33,522 nucleotides of DNA from Streptomyces milbemycinicus (GTDB taxonomy: Bacteria > Actinomycetota > Actinomycetes > Streptomycetales > Streptomycetaceae). Of this stretch, positions 1-7,728 are shown piece after piece. A program made the translations under genes and the position numbers. Within the stretch, counting starts at the first letter, position 1. Every line of letters begins with the position of its first letter. The stretch spans positions 1 to 33,522 of the forward strand of contig NZ_MUNE01000290.1 in the NCBI RefSeq assembly GCF_002154605.1, given 5' to 3'. The notes beneath the pieces were generated by a model that did not search any database, was not told the origin of the DNA, and saw only the letters and a list, made by a program, of their open reading frames with translations.

Positions 1-92
1 CCGCGCACCGCTGTCCCTGAAGGCCGCGCACCGCTGTCCCTGAAGCCCGCGCGCCGCCGCGCCCGAAGCCGACGCGCCGCCGCCCCGGACAC
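1..92. repeat. Tandem 23-bp repeat, about four copies, at the left edge
   Basis: Units lie at 1-23, 24-46, 47-69 and 70-92. The first two are identical except for the last base, the third is about 80 percent similar and the fourth is degenerate. The array lies just downstream of the STAS gene and may continue to the left of the window. The 23-bp period is not a multiple of three, so coding across it is unlikely. Confidence 0.75.
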
Positions 93-104
93 CCGCGCCG
101 GCGC

Positions 105-428
105 TCACACCCGCGGCAGCGACTCCACTTCGAGTCCGCCCTCGATGGCCAGGATCCGGTGCAGCCGGGTGGCCACCAGCAGCCGCTGCATCTGGGGCGG
201 CACCCCGCGCAGCACCAGCCGCCGGCCCGCTCGGCCGGCCTTCCGGTGCGCTCCCATGATCACGCCGAGCCCGGTGGCGTCCCAGGAGTCGAGCTCGGTC
301 AGGTCGAGTACGAGGTCCCCGCCGCCGGATTCCAGGGCGGTGTGCAAGGCCGTACGGGCGTCCGCCGCGCTCCGGACGTCGAGTCGGCCCCCGACGACGA
401 GCTCGGCGTGGTCGCCCCTGATGTGCAT
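105..428 (-). CDS. STAS-domain anti-sigma factor antagonist
   Basis: A 107-aa single STAS domain protein of the SpoIIAA/BldG type. In this family the antagonist binds an anti-sigma kinase and releases a sigma factor until it is phosphorylated. The core reads LVLDLTELDSWDATGLGVI (about residues 39-57), where the DATGLG turn holds the phosphoacceptor position, here Thr52 instead of the more usual Ser. I chose the ATG at 428 because it begins the STAS fold and has a GGGGAG ribosome site 5 bases upstream; an in-frame start at 524 would add 32 residues that do not look like STAS. No anti-sigma kinase lies beside it in the window, so its partner is unknown. Family assignment is firm; the pathway is not. 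Confidence 0.88.
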   Translation of the reverse strand: MHIRGDHAELVVGGRLDVRSAADARTALHTALESGGGDLVLDLTELDSWDATGLGVIMGAHRKAGRAGRRLVLRGVPPQMQRLLVATRLHRILAIEGGLEVESLPRV

Positions 429-660
429 ATGCGCTCCCCTATGCGGTGCTCCCCCGGCTGTCGCCGGGATGGGCCCCCTGTCTCCCATGAGGCAATCTGG
501 TCTATCGAATTGACTGTGTCTCATGCGGTGAAGTTGCCGCTTGTAAGCGAACCGATACCGAATTCACCCGCAAGGGTGCACCTGCCCCTGATTGCGTTTG
601 AGATGCGCAACAGGGGCAGGATGGCCGTACGGGCGGGACCGGGTCGGCGGGCGGACCGGG
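429..660. other. Intergenic region with hairpins upstream of the STAS gene
   Basis: This 232-bp gap contains the strong hairpin at 581-620, a short stem CACCC-GCAA-GGGTG at 565-578 with a GNRA-type loop on the plus strand, and a small palindrome CGCTTGTAAGCG at 538-549. The STAS promoter must lie here, but I see no convincing -35/-10 pair. Confidence 0.5.
581..620 (-). terminator. Rho-independent-type hairpin after the hydroxybutyryl-CoA dehydrogenase gene
   Basis: 581-590 pairs perfectly with 611-620 (10 bp), continued by 592-596 with 606-610 (5 bp) after a one-base bulge; the loop is 597-605. It lies 40 bases past the stop of the minus-strand dehydrogenase gene. There is no U-tract, which is common for Streptomyces terminators. 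Confidence 0.7.
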
Positions 661-1509
661 TCAGTAGTGGTAGAACCCGCCGCCGCTCTTCCGCCCGATG
701 TCACCGGCGTCGACCATGCGGCGCATGATCTCCGGCGGCGCGAACTTCTCGTCCTGGGACTCGGTGTAGATGTTCTCCGTGGCGTGCAGCAGGATGTCCA
801 CGCCGGTCAGGTCGGCCGTCGCGAGGGGTCCCATCGCATGGCCGAAGCCCAGCTTGCACGCGGTGTCGATGTCCTCGGCAGTGGCCACCCCGGACTCGTA
901 CAGCTTGGCCGCCTCGACGACGAGCGCGGAGATCAGACGGGTGGTGACAAACCCCGCGACGTCGCGGTTGACGACGATACAGGTCTTGCCGACGCCCTCG
1001 GCGAACTCCCGTGCGGCGGCGAGGGTTTCATCGCTGGTCTTGTATCCGCGCACCAGCTCGCACAGCTGCATCATCGGCACGGGCGAGAAGAAGTGGGTGC
1101 CCACGACCCGCTCGGGGCGCTCGGTGGCCGCCGCGATCTTGGTGATGGGGATGGCCGAGGTGTTGGAGGCGAGAATCGTCTCGTCCTTGACCAGGCCGTC
1201 GAGGGTGCGGAAGATCTCCCGCTTGACCTCGATCTTCTCGAAGACGGCCTCCACCACGACATCCGCGTCGGCGGCGGCGTCCAGCTCGGTCGTGGTGGTG
1301 ATGCGCGCCAGGGCCTGCTCGGCGGCCTCGGCGTCCAGCTTGCCCTTGGCCACGAACTTGTCGTACGAGGCGCGGATCGCGTCCGTGCCGCGGCGCAGCG
1401 CCTCATCGGTCACATCACGGAGCACGACGTCCCAGCCCGCCTGGGCGGAGACCTGCGCGATGCCGGATCCCATGAGTCCGGCCCCGATGACCGCGAGCTT
1501 CCTGGCCAC
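661..1509 (-). CDS. 3-hydroxybutyryl-CoA dehydrogenase
   Basis: 282 aa, the usual length for the family. It catalyses NAD(P)-dependent oxidation/reduction between 3-hydroxyacyl-CoA and acetoacetyl-CoA in short-chain fatty acid, butyrate or PHB metabolism, in the cytoplasm. The N-terminal Rossmann motif is VIGAGLMGSGIAQ; the His-containing stretch VVGTHFFSPVP (about residues 133-143) carries the family catalytic histidine; the C-terminal dimer domain ends in GGGFYHY, typical of the family. The GTG at 1509 is chosen over the GTG at 1515 because the AAAGGA ribosome site is 7 bases from 1509 but only 1 base from 1515. It lies 90 bp downstream of the TetR gene on the same strand and ends at a strong hairpin. 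Substrate chain length cannot be read from sequence. Confidence 0.93.
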   Translation of the reverse strand: MARKLAVIGAGLMGSGIAQVSAQAGWDVVLRDVTDEALRRGTDAIRASYDKFVAKGKLDAEAAEQALARITTTTELDAAADADVVVEAVFEKIEVKREIFRTLDGLVKDETILASNTSAIPITKIAAATERPERVVGTHFFSPVPMMQLCELVRGYKTSDETLAAAREFAEGVGKTCIVVNRDVAGFVTTRLISALVVEAAKLYESGVATAEDIDTACKLGFGHAMGPLATADLTGVDILLHATENIYTESQDEKFAPPEIMRRMVDAGDIGRKSGGGFYHY

Positions 1510-1599
1510 GTTCACGTCCTTTCGTACGTTGCGTAACTGACGCCGTTGGCCGGACCTTAACGCCCGTTCACGTCTCCTGGCAGCCCCTAGTAAGGCGCG

Positions 1600-2241
1600 T
1601 CACGGTGTGTTCTTCGCCGCATAGTTGAGCACGCGATCGCTGAGGAGCGACTCCATGACGTCGATCTGGCGCAGCACCTCCACGGAGGTCTGCTCCGGGG
1701 CGCCGCCCGCGGCGTGGCAGCGCGCGATGCTGCGGTGCACGGCGTTCTGCATGCCGATGACCTGGTGGGCGATGAACTCGGGGGTCGGGTCGTCCGGGGC
1801 GGCCCCCGTCTCCTCGCGCAGGGTGGCGGCGAACCGGTCGACGGTCCGGCCCTGCATCCGCAGCACCCGGGCCATCAGCGTCGGCGACTCCTGGACGACC
1901 CGCATGAAGCGCGCGTAGCCCGGATCCATCCCGGCGTACGGGTTCCGCTCCGCGACGTCCTGGCGCAGCCGGGCCAGCACCGCCCGCACCGCCGAGGTGC
2001 CCTCCGCGCGCTCCCGTACGAGCAGCGAAGGGCGCTCGACGACTTCGTCCTCGCGGTCGAAGAGGAGGTCTTCCTTGGCGGGGAAGTAGTTGTAGACGGT
2101 GTTGACCGAGACCTCGGCGACCTCGGCGACCGCGGCGATGGTGACCGCGTCGAAGCCGTGCTCCAGGAAGAGCGCGGTGGCCATGTCCGAGATGTGCTGC
2201 CTGGTCTGCCGCTTCTTCCGCTCTCTGAGCCCTTCCGCCAT
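1600..2241 (-). CDS. TetR-family transcriptional regulator
   Basis: 213 aa. The N-terminal helix-turn-helix spans about residues 10-57 and includes ATALFLEHGFDAVTIAAVAE and SVNTVYNYFPAKEDLLF, the TetR_N signature. The C-terminal ligand and dimer domain is not recognisable in detail. It is divergent from the ABC exporter genes with a 79-bp gap that holds two perfect inverted repeats, so it most likely represses itself and the exporter and is released by a compound the exporter handles. That is an inference from context; TetR-DrrAB pairs of this layout are common in Streptomyces. It could also control the dehydrogenase gene just downstream. Confidence 0.93.
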   Translation of the reverse strand: MAEGLRERKKRQTRQHISDMATALFLEHGFDAVTIAAVAEVAEVSVNTVYNYFPAKEDLLFDREDEVVERPSLLVRERAEGTSAVRAVLARLRQDVAERNPYAGMDPGYARFMRVVQESPTLMARVLRMQGRTVDRFAATLREETGAAPDDPTPEFIAHQVIGMQNAVHRSIARCHAAGGAPEQTSVEVLRQIDVMESLLSDRVLNYAAKNTP

Positions 2242-2320
2242 GCCCCCATCCTAGCTTCGATGGGGTCTATGAAATTTTGGGGTCGTTGCAAAATTTAAGT
2301 GTCCCTGCTTTTCTAGGCAC
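2242..2320. promoter_or_regulatory. Divergent tetR/ABC promoter region with candidate operators
   Basis: Two perfect inverted repeats are present: CCCCATC (2244-2250) with GATGGGG (2259-2265), and AAATTTT (2272-2278) with AAAATTT (2290-2296). The second is AT-rich against a high-GC background and overlaps a possible -35 TTGCAA (2287-2292) for the exporter. For the TetR gene, TAGGAT (2248-2253, minus) sits 6 bases from the ATG, so it could be a -10 for a leaderless mRNA; AGGA within it could instead be a ribosome site. Confidence 0.5.
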
Positions 2321-3103
2321 ATGCCTGTCATCAGCACGGCCGGGCTCGCCCGGACCTTCCAGACCAAGCACGGCCCCGTCGAGGCGGTCCGCGGCATCGA
2401 CCTCACCGTCAGCCCGGGCGAGATCCTCGGCTTCCTCGGCCCCAACGGCGCGGGCAAGACCACGACCCTGCGCATGCTCACCACGCTGCTCCCGCCCACC
2501 GGCGGGGCCGCGACCGTCGCCGGGCACGACCTCGCCCGCGACCCGGCGGGGGTGCGCCGGAAGATCGGGTACGTCGCCCAGTCCGGCGGCGTCGACCCGT
2601 CCGTCTCCGTCCGCGAAGAACTCGTCACCCAGGGGCGCCTGTACCGGCTCGGCAAGGCGGAGGCCGCCGCCCGCGCCGAGGAACTGGCCACCGAACTCGA
2701 CCTCACCGAACTGCTGGACCGCAAATGCGGCGCCCTGTCCGGCGGCCAGCGGCGCCGCCTCGACATCGCCATGGGCCTCACCCACCGCCCGGTGGTCCTC
2801 TTCCTCGACGAGCCGTCCACCGGACTCGACCCGGGCAGCCGGGCCGACCTGTGGGACCTGATCCGCAAGCTGCGCGCCGACCATGCCATGACGGTCTTCC
2901 TGACCACCCACTACCTCGACGAGGCCGAAGCGCTCGCCGACCGGCTGGTCATCGTCGACAACGGAACGGTGGTCGCCGAGGGCACCGCCGCCGCCCTCAA
3001 GGCCGAGTACGGCGGGTCGCCCGACGCCACCCTCCAGGACGCCTTCATCGCCATCACCGGGCGCGGCGCCGCACAGCCCGACGCCGCCCCGCTCGCCGTC
3101 TGA
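2321..3103 (+). CDS. DrrA-type ABC transporter ATP-binding protein
   Basis: 260 aa. A full nucleotide-binding domain of the daunorubicin-resistance (DrrA) class: Walker A GPNGAGKT (residues 40-47), signature LSGGQRRR (139-146), Walker B VVLFLDEPSTGLD (from 158), and the switch His207 in LTTHYLD. It powers the membrane partner encoded 21 bp downstream. No good ribosome site precedes the ATG; the spacing to possible -10 elements suggests a leaderless message, with low confidence. The divergent TetR gene is its likely regulator. The substrate is unknown; drug or lipid export is typical of the family. Confidence 0.94.
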   Translation: MPVISTAGLARTFQTKHGPVEAVRGIDLTVSPGEILGFLGPNGAGKTTTLRMLTTLLPPTGGAATVAGHDLARDPAGVRRKIGYVAQSGGVDPSVSVREELVTQGRLYRLGKAEAAARAEELATELDLTELLDRKCGALSGGQRRRLDIAMGLTHRPVVLFLDEPSTGLDPGSRADLWDLIRKLRADHAMTVFLTTHYLDEAEALADRLVIVDNGTVVAEGTAAALKAEYGGSPDATLQDAFIAITGRGAAQPDAAPLAV

Positions 3104-3124
3104 CGACCCCAGGAGCCCTACGCC

Positions 3125-3880
3125 GTGTCCAACCTGCTCTCCGACACCGGCCTGATCTTCGGCCGCTATCTGCGCCAGGCCCTGAACTCCAAGGTCGCCG
3201 TGGTCTTCGGGCTGCTGCAGCCCATGTTCTACCTCGTCTTCTTCGGCCCGCTGCTGCACGACGTCCCGCTCGGCGGCGAGGGCGACTCCTGGCAGGTCCT
3301 GGTCCCCGGACTGCTCATCCAACTCGGCCTGTTCAGCGCCGCGTTCGCGGGCTTCGGCATCCTCCTCGAGAAGCAGTTCGGGGTGATCGAGCGGATGCGG
3401 GTCACCCCGGTCAGCCGGCTCGCGCTGCTGCTGGGCCGCGCGCTCAAGGACGTGGTCCAGCTGCTGGTCCAGTCGCTGGTCCTGGTGATCGCCGGCGTCG
3501 CCCTGGGGCTGCGCGCTCCGGTGCTCGGGGTGGTCGTGGGCTTCGTCTTCGTCGGCCTGCTCACCATCTCGCTGGCCTCGCTGTCGTACGCCCTGGCCAT
3601 GCGGGTCGACAGCCCGCAGGGGTTCGCCCCGGTCATCAGCACCGTCAACATGCCCGCGATGCTGCTCTCGGGCGTCCTGCTGCCGATGGCCCTGGCGCCC
3701 GGCTGGCTGGACGCCGTCTCGCGCTGCGTACCGTTCCGCTACCTGGTGGACGCGGTGCGCGCCGCGTATGTCGGGGACTACGCCTGGGACACCGTCGGCC
3801 TCGGCGCGCTGGTCGGACTCGCCCTGTGCGCGGTCTCGATGACGGTCGGCACCCGGGTGTTCCGCAAGGCCGGGGCGTAG
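3125..3880 (+). CDS. ABC-2 type transporter permease (DrrB-like)
   Basis: 251 aa with about six hydrophobic segments, beginning near residue 25 (VAVVFGLLQPMFYLVFFGPL) and ending near the C-terminus (LVGLALCAVSMTVGTRVF). The stretch EKQFGVIERMRVTPVSR matches the cytosolic coupling region of ABC-2 permeases, and the CVPFRYLVDAVRAAY segment is typical of DrrB. The GTG start follows a CAGGAG site, and the gene is co-transcribed with the ATPase gene. Together they form an exporter, presumably a homodimer of each subunit. Confidence 0.92.
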   Translation: MSNLLSDTGLIFGRYLRQALNSKVAVVFGLLQPMFYLVFFGPLLHDVPLGGEGDSWQVLVPGLLIQLGLFSAAFAGFGILLEKQFGVIERMRVTPVSRLALLLGRALKDVVQLLVQSLVLVIAGVALGLRAPVLGVVVGFVFVGLLTISLASLSYALAMRVDSPQGFAPVISTVNMPAMLLSGVLLPMALAPGWLDAVSRCVPFRYLVDAVRAAYVGDYAWDTVGLGALVGLALCAVSMTVGTRVFRKAGA

Positions 3881-3904
3881 GGCCTGTTCTCCGTCCCCCG
3901 CGCG

Positions 3905-3917
3905 TAGGCTCGGGCAC
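3905..3917 (+). promoter_or_regulatory. -10 box for a leaderless adenosyltransferase mRNA
   Basis: TAGGCT at 3905-3910 fits the Streptomyces -10 pattern TAnnnT and is followed by 7 bases and then the ATG at 3918, with no ribosome binding site. This places the transcription start at or next to the A of the start codon. The -35 is not convincing. Confidence 0.5.
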
Positions 3918-4490
3918 ATGGTCAGACTCACCCGCATCTACACGCGCACCGGGGACAAGGGCACCACGGCCCTCGGCGATATGAGCCGCACCGCCAAGAC
4001 CGACCCGCGGATCGCCGCGTACGCCGACGCGAACGAGGCGAACGCGGCGATCGGGGTGGCCATCGCGCTGGGGGCGCTGCCCCCGGAGATCGTCAACGTA
4101 CTGGTCCGCGTCCAGAACGACCTGTTCGACGTGGGCGCGGACCTGTCCACCCCGGTCGTCGAGAACCCCGCACACCCACCGCTGCGCGTCGAACAGAGCT
4201 ATATCGACAAGCTGGAGGCGGACTGCGACCTCTTCCTCGAAGGTCTTGAGAAGCTGCGCAGCTTCATCCTCCCCGGCGGCACGCCCGGTGCGGCCCTGCT
4301 GCACCAGGCGTGCACCGTCGTACGGCGGGCCGAGCGCTCCACGTGGACGGCGCTCGACGAGTACGCGGAGTCCATGAATCCGCTCACCGCCACCTATCTC
4401 AACCGCCTCTCCGACCTGTTGTTCATCCTGGCCCGGGTGGCCAACAAGGAGGTCGGGGACGTGCTGTGGGTGCCCGGCGAGAACCGCTGA
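3918..4490 (+). CDS. PduO-type ATP:cob(I)alamin adenosyltransferase
   Basis: 190 aa, the normal size. It transfers the 5'-deoxyadenosyl group of ATP to cob(I)alamin to make coenzyme B12. The N-terminal nucleotide loop TRTGDKGTT (residues 9-17) and the C-terminal VVRRAER and NRLSDLLFILARVAN motifs are family hallmarks. A homologous gene also lies just beyond the atp operon in mycobacteria, so this is a conserved neighbourhood. Its stop TGA (4488-4490) directly abuts the convergent stop of the next gene, the two forming TGATCA. Probably leaderless. Confidence 0.95.
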   Translation: MVRLTRIYTRTGDKGTTALGDMSRTAKTDPRIAAYADANEANAAIGVAIALGALPPEIVNVLVRVQNDLFDVGADLSTPVVENPAHPPLRVEQSYIDKLEADCDLFLEGLEKLRSFILPGGTPGAALLHQACTVVRRAERSTWTALDEYAESMNPLTATYLNRLSDLLFILARVANKEVGDVLWVPGENR

Positions 4491-5069
4491 TCACCGCTTG
4501 GTGAGGGACCAGGGCCGACCGCTTCCGTCGGCCCTGGTCTTCTCCTTGGGAGGCCAGACGGTGTAGCCGACGGCGACCAGCAGGTGGATGCCCGCGACCG
4601 TCAGCATCTGCCGCTGCCACGCCACCATCGCGTCGGTGCGGTCCCCGTCGCCGATCAGCCAGATGCACATCTGCAGCACGGCCACCGCGATCACCGCGGC
4701 GATCAGCGTCATCCGCCACAGCCGCCACTCATGCCGCACCCGCGCCGCACCGTACTTGGGCGGCTTGACCGGGGGCGGCCCACCCGCGAACCGGTGGGCG
4801 AAGCGCCCGTCCGCCCAATTGATCATGTAGTGCCCGTACGCGATGGAGAAGCCGAGGTAGACCGCGGCCAGCCCATGCGCGGTGGACGGCTCGGCGCCCC
4901 GCCGCAGATCGATCACGGTCGCGGTGAGCAGCACCACGTCCAGCAGCGGCACACAGGCCAGCAGTACCGTCCCGGCCCGCGGTTTCCGCAGGACGTACCG
5001 CACACACAGGCCGCCGAGCAGCACCACCCAGAAGCCGACCTCGCTGGCGACGATCAGTCCCACGATCAC
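4491..5069 (-). CDS. Membrane protein of unknown function
   Basis: 192 aa from the GTG at 5069, which has a GGGAGAA ribosome site about 7 bases upstream. Five hydrophobic segments are visible: IVASEVGFWVVLLGGLC at the start, VLLACVPLLDVVLLTATVI, AAVYLGFSIAYGHYMINW, LIAAVIAVAVLQMCIWLI, and TVAGIHLLVAVGYTVW. A cytosolic proline-rich loop (GGPPPVKPPKYG) lies between segments 3 and 4. I do not recognise a functional family. It is convergent with the adenosyltransferase gene and divergent from the sensor kinase gene. Confidence 0.82.
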   Translation of the reverse strand: MIVGLIVASEVGFWVVLLGGLCVRYVLRKPRAGTVLLACVPLLDVVLLTATVIDLRRGAEPSTAHGLAAVYLGFSIAYGHYMINWADGRFAHRFAGGPPPVKPPKYGAARVRHEWRLWRMTLIAAVIAVAVLQMCIWLIGDGDRTDAMVAWQRQMLTVAGIHLLVAVGYTVWPPKEKTRADGSGRPWSLTKR

Positions 5070-5237
5070 GGCCCGTTCTCCCTTCTCCCGCCTGTCTCCC
5101 CTACCGTCCCGCGCGATCCGGGCCGCCGCGTCGTCGGCGACGACGAGACCGGACTGCATCCTTCGATGTACGCCGCGCACCCCCGGACTCGTCCGGAAGC
5201 GGACGCAGGCCCGGCGGCCGCGTGCTGTGATGGACCC
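5070..5237. promoter_or_regulatory. Divergent region between the membrane protein and sensor kinase genes
   Basis: It holds a perfect 8+1+8 inverted repeat, CGTCGTCG-G-CGACGACG, at 5129-5145. At its right end TGTGAT (5226-5231) is 6 bases from the kinase ATG with no ribosome site, so the kinase mRNA may be leaderless. The response regulator encoded in this operon could bind here, but no half-site is known to me. Confidence 0.4.
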
Positions 5238-6491
5238 ATGCCGCCCAGACTGCCGCCGCCGCACCGCGTCGACGTCGCCATCGGCCTGGGCGGACTCCTC
5301 GGCGGACTGCTGCTGATGGGGCTCGGGCTGCGCGGCGGGGTGTATCTGGGCGAGCTGTCGCCCATCACACTGCCCCAGTGGTCGACGGTCACCGCGCTGG
5401 TCGCCATGGCGGTCGCCGAACTGCTGCGCCGTGTGGCCCCGGGCACCGCCCTGGCGCTCGGCACCGCCGCCCTCGCCGTGGACCTGTGCGGCGGCTCGCT
5501 CATCGCGACCGTCCTGATGTACACGGACCTGGTGTACGCGGCGGTCCTCTACGGACCGGCCTCCCTCGCCCGGCGGCTGCCGCCCGCGTGCGTGGCGACC
5601 ACCGTGGTCGCCACGGTCGTGCCGCTGGCGCTGCTGCGCACCCCCGAGTCGCTGTTCATCGGCCTGGTCACCGCCCTGCTCACCTTCGCCCCGGCCGGCA
5701 CCGGGGCGATCGTACGCAATCACCAGGAGGCCGCCGAGGCCGCCCGTCTTGAGGCCGAGCGGACGGCGCTGCTCGCCGAACTGGACCGGCGGGAGGCGGT
5801 GGTGGCCGAGCGCGGCCGGATGGCCCGCGAACTGCACGACCGGGTCGCCGGACATCTGTCGGCCATCGCCATCCACTCCACCGCCGCGCTGTCCCTGGGC
5901 GACGCCGCCGCGACCGACCAGGCGCTCACTGTCATCCGGGAGAACAGCGTGCTGGGCCTGGCCGAAATGCGCCGCCTCATCGAGCTGCTGCGCGATGCCG
6001 GCGGGGAGCCGGAACCCACCGCGGCGCCCACCCTCGACGCGCTCGACGTGCTGGTCGAGCGGGCCCGCTCGGACGCCACCTCCGTCAGCGGGCTCAAGTT
6101 CACGCTGCGCGACGACCGTCCGCCGGGCGGCGCCGCGCTCCCCGCGCCGGTCGAGCTGGCCGCGTACCGCATCGTCCAGGAGTCCCTGACCAACACCCTC
6201 AAGCACGCGGCGCCCGGCAAGGTGACCGTACGCCTCGCCCAGCACGCCGACGGCCCCCCGGAGGGCGGCGTCCTGGAGGTCGGCGTCCTGGAGGTCGGCG
6301 TCACCAGCCCGTACGACACCCGCCCCGACCCCCGTGCGCCCGGCTCCGGTATGGGCCTCATCGGGATGCGCGAACGCGTCTCCCTGCTCGGCGGCACCCT
6401 CGAAGCGGGCCCGCACACCGGGCCGTCCGGCACGGTGTGGCGGGTACGGGCGGTGCTGCCCCTCGACGGCAAAGGAGCCATGACACGGTGA
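5238..6491 (+). CDS. NarL-type sensor histidine kinase
   Basis: 417 aa. The N-terminal half (about residues 10-155) is four to five membrane segments with very short loops and no extracytoplasmic sensor domain, so it probably senses within the membrane. A short coiled coil (162-190) leads to the HisKA_3 dimerisation helix with phospho-acceptor His200 in RMARELHDRVAGH. The HATPase domain has the N box ESLTNTLKH (315-323) and the G box GSGMGLIGMRER (369-380). Its stop overlaps the GTG of the response regulator gene (GTGA), so the pair is translationally coupled. Residues 345-354 contain an in-frame VLEVG duplication from a 15-bp tandem repeat. The stimulus is unknown. Confidence 0.94.
   Translation: MPPRLPPPHRVDVAIGLGGLLGGLLLMGLGLRGGVYLGELSPITLPQWSTVTALVAMAVAELLRRVAPGTALALGTAALAVDLCGGSLIATVLMYTDLVYAAVLYGPASLARRLPPACVATTVVATVVPLALLRTPESLFIGLVTALLTFAPAGTGAIVRNHQEAAEAARLEAERTALLAELDRREAVVAERGRMARELHDRVAGHLSAIAIHSTAALSLGDAAATDQALTVIRENSVLGLAEMRRLIELLRDAGGEPEPTAAPTLDALDVLVERARSDATSVSGLKFTLRDDRPPGGAALPAPVELAAYRIVQESLTNTLKHAAPGKVTVRLAQHADGPPEGGVLEVGVLEVGVTSPYDTRPDPRAPGSGMGLIGMRERVSLLGGTLEAGPHTGPSGTVWRVRAVLPLDGKGAMTR
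6266..6302 (+). repeat. 15-bp tandem duplication inside the sensor kinase gene
   Basis: CGGCGTCCTGGAGGT occurs at 6266-6280 and 6281-6295, followed by the first 7 bases of a third copy. It is in frame and doubles the peptide VLEVG within a variable loop of the ATPase domain, between the N and G boxes. Confidence 0.85.
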
Positions 6492-7180
6492 AGGACCAGT
6501 ACGACGGGGTGAACGAGGCGGGGCCGACGAGGATCCGGGTGGTGGTCGCCGAGGATCAGCTGGCCGTACGGGCCGGGCTGGTGCTCATCCTGCGGTCCGC
6601 GCCCGATATCGAGGTGGTCGCGGAGGCGGCCGACGGCGAGCAGGCCGTACGCCTGGCCCGCGAGCTCCGCCCCGACCTGGTGCTGATGGACATTCAGATG
6701 CCTCGCCTGGACGGGGTTTCGGCCACCCGCGAGATCGCCGCCGAACAGCTGGCCGATGTGCTGATCCTGACCACCTTCGACCTCGACGAGTATGTCTTCG
6801 GCGCCCTGCGCGCCGGGGCCGCGGGCTTTCTCCTCAAGGACAGCGACGCGGCCGGTCTGCTGGCGGCCGTACGGACGGTGGCCAGCGGCGAGGGCATGAT
6901 CGCCCCGGCCGTCACCCGCCGTCTGATCGCCGAATTCGCCCGCCCGCAGTACGCACCGGCGGCCCCGACCGCCGACCCGGCGGCGCTCGCCTCCCTCACC
7001 CCGCGCGAACGCGAGGTGCTGGGCGCGCTGGGCCGCGGCCTGTCCAACGCCGAGATCGCCGACCATCTCGCCATGGCGGAGGCCACCGTGAAGACCCACG
7101 TCAGCAGGGTGCTGGGCAAGCTGGGGCTACGCAGCCGGGTGCAGGCGGCGGTACTGGCCCAGGAGCAGATCCGGGCATAA
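6488..7180 (+). CDS. NarL/FixJ-family response regulator
   Basis: 230 aa from the GTG at 6488, which overlaps the kinase stop and follows AAAGGAG at 10 bases. The receiver domain has the acidic pair E22/D23, phospho-acceptor Asp68 in LMDIQMPRLDG, TT at about 95-96 and Lys117 in LLKD. A LuxR-type helix-turn-helix fills residues 168-225 (LTPREREVLGALGRGLSNAE and VKTHVSRVLGKLGL). It is the cognate partner of the upstream kinase. Targets are not evident; neither the ABC exporter nor the atp operon shows an obvious shared site. Confidence 0.95.
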   Translation: MKDQYDGVNEAGPTRIRVVVAEDQLAVRAGLVLILRSAPDIEVVAEAADGEQAVRLARELRPDLVLMDIQMPRLDGVSATREIAAEQLADVLILTTFDLDEYVFGALRAGAAGFLLKDSDAAGLLAAVRTVASGEGMIAPAVTRRLIAEFARPQYAPAAPTADPAALASLTPREREVLGALGRGLSNAEIADHLAMAEATVKTHVSRVLGKLGLRSRVQAAVLAQEQIRA

Positions 7181-7185
7181 CAAAA

Positions 7186-7207
7186 CGCGCCCAGCCTCCC
7201 GGGCGCG
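7186..7207. terminator. Bidirectional terminator between convergent genes
   Basis: CGCGCCC (7186-7192) pairs with GGGCGCG (7201-7207) around an 8-base loop. It sits 6 bases after the response regulator stop and 16 bases beyond the convergent DUF2550 stop, so it can serve both. Confidence 0.7.
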
Positions 7208-7222
7208 CCCTTCGGTGACCTC

Positions 7223-7678
7223 TTACGCCACGTTGACCCGCTGCCCCGGCGGAGCGGCCTCCAGCCAGGCGAGAAAACCGGTCAGCGCGTCCTCGCTCAT
7301 CGCCAGCTCCAGCCGGGTGCCGCTGTGCAGACACGCCAGCACCACGGCGTCGGAGAGCAGCGCCAGCTCCTCCTCGCCCTTGGGCGTACGCCGCTCCAGC
7401 ACCTCGATCGAGGCGCGCTCCAGCACCCGGCGCGGTCTGGGCGCGTACGAGAAGACCCGGAACCACTCGATCCGGTCACCGTTGTAGCGGGCGACCCCGT
7501 ACACCCAGCCCTTGCCGCTGGGCTCCGGTTCCATCTCGCCCTCGGGCGCGTTCCACCGCAGTGAGCAGTCAAAGGTTCCGCCGGACCGCTGGATCAGCCG
7601 CCGCCGCAGACCGAAGACGAAGAGTCCCACCACCACCAGCGCGACGACCACGCCGCTCACAAGCAGAGCGAGGACCAT
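7223..7678 (-). CDS. DUF2550 membrane-anchored protein
   Basis: 151 aa. An N-terminal hydrophobic anchor (about residues 3-22, ending GLFVFGLRRR) is followed by a soluble domain with TFDCSLRW, GWVYGVARYNGDRIEWFRVF and a C-terminal segment. This is the DUF2550 family, found beside atpC in actinobacteria including mycobacteria; its function is unknown. The ATG at 7678 is 9 bases from GAGGAGG; a GTG at 7684 is possible but only 3 bases from that site. It lies downstream of the atp operon terminator on the same strand, so it is probably expressed separately or by read-through. Confidence 0.92.
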   Translation of the reverse strand: MVLALLVSGVVVALVVVGLFVFGLRRRLIQRSGGTFDCSLRWNAPEGEMEPEPSGKGWVYGVARYNGDRIEWFRVFSYAPRPRRVLERASIEVLERRTPKGEEELALLSDAVVLACLHSGTRLELAMSEDALTGFLAWLEAAPPGQRVNVA

Positions 7679-7728
7679 CTTCACCGACCTCCTCGCGTCA
7701 TCCGGAAAAACCGCACCTGCATCGCCTC

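Noticed and set aside
2267..3937. Minus-strand open frame of about 550 codons across the ABC exporter genes
   Set aside because: It overlaps two well-supported plus-strand genes and is made of low-complexity Arg/Gly/Asp/Gln runs.
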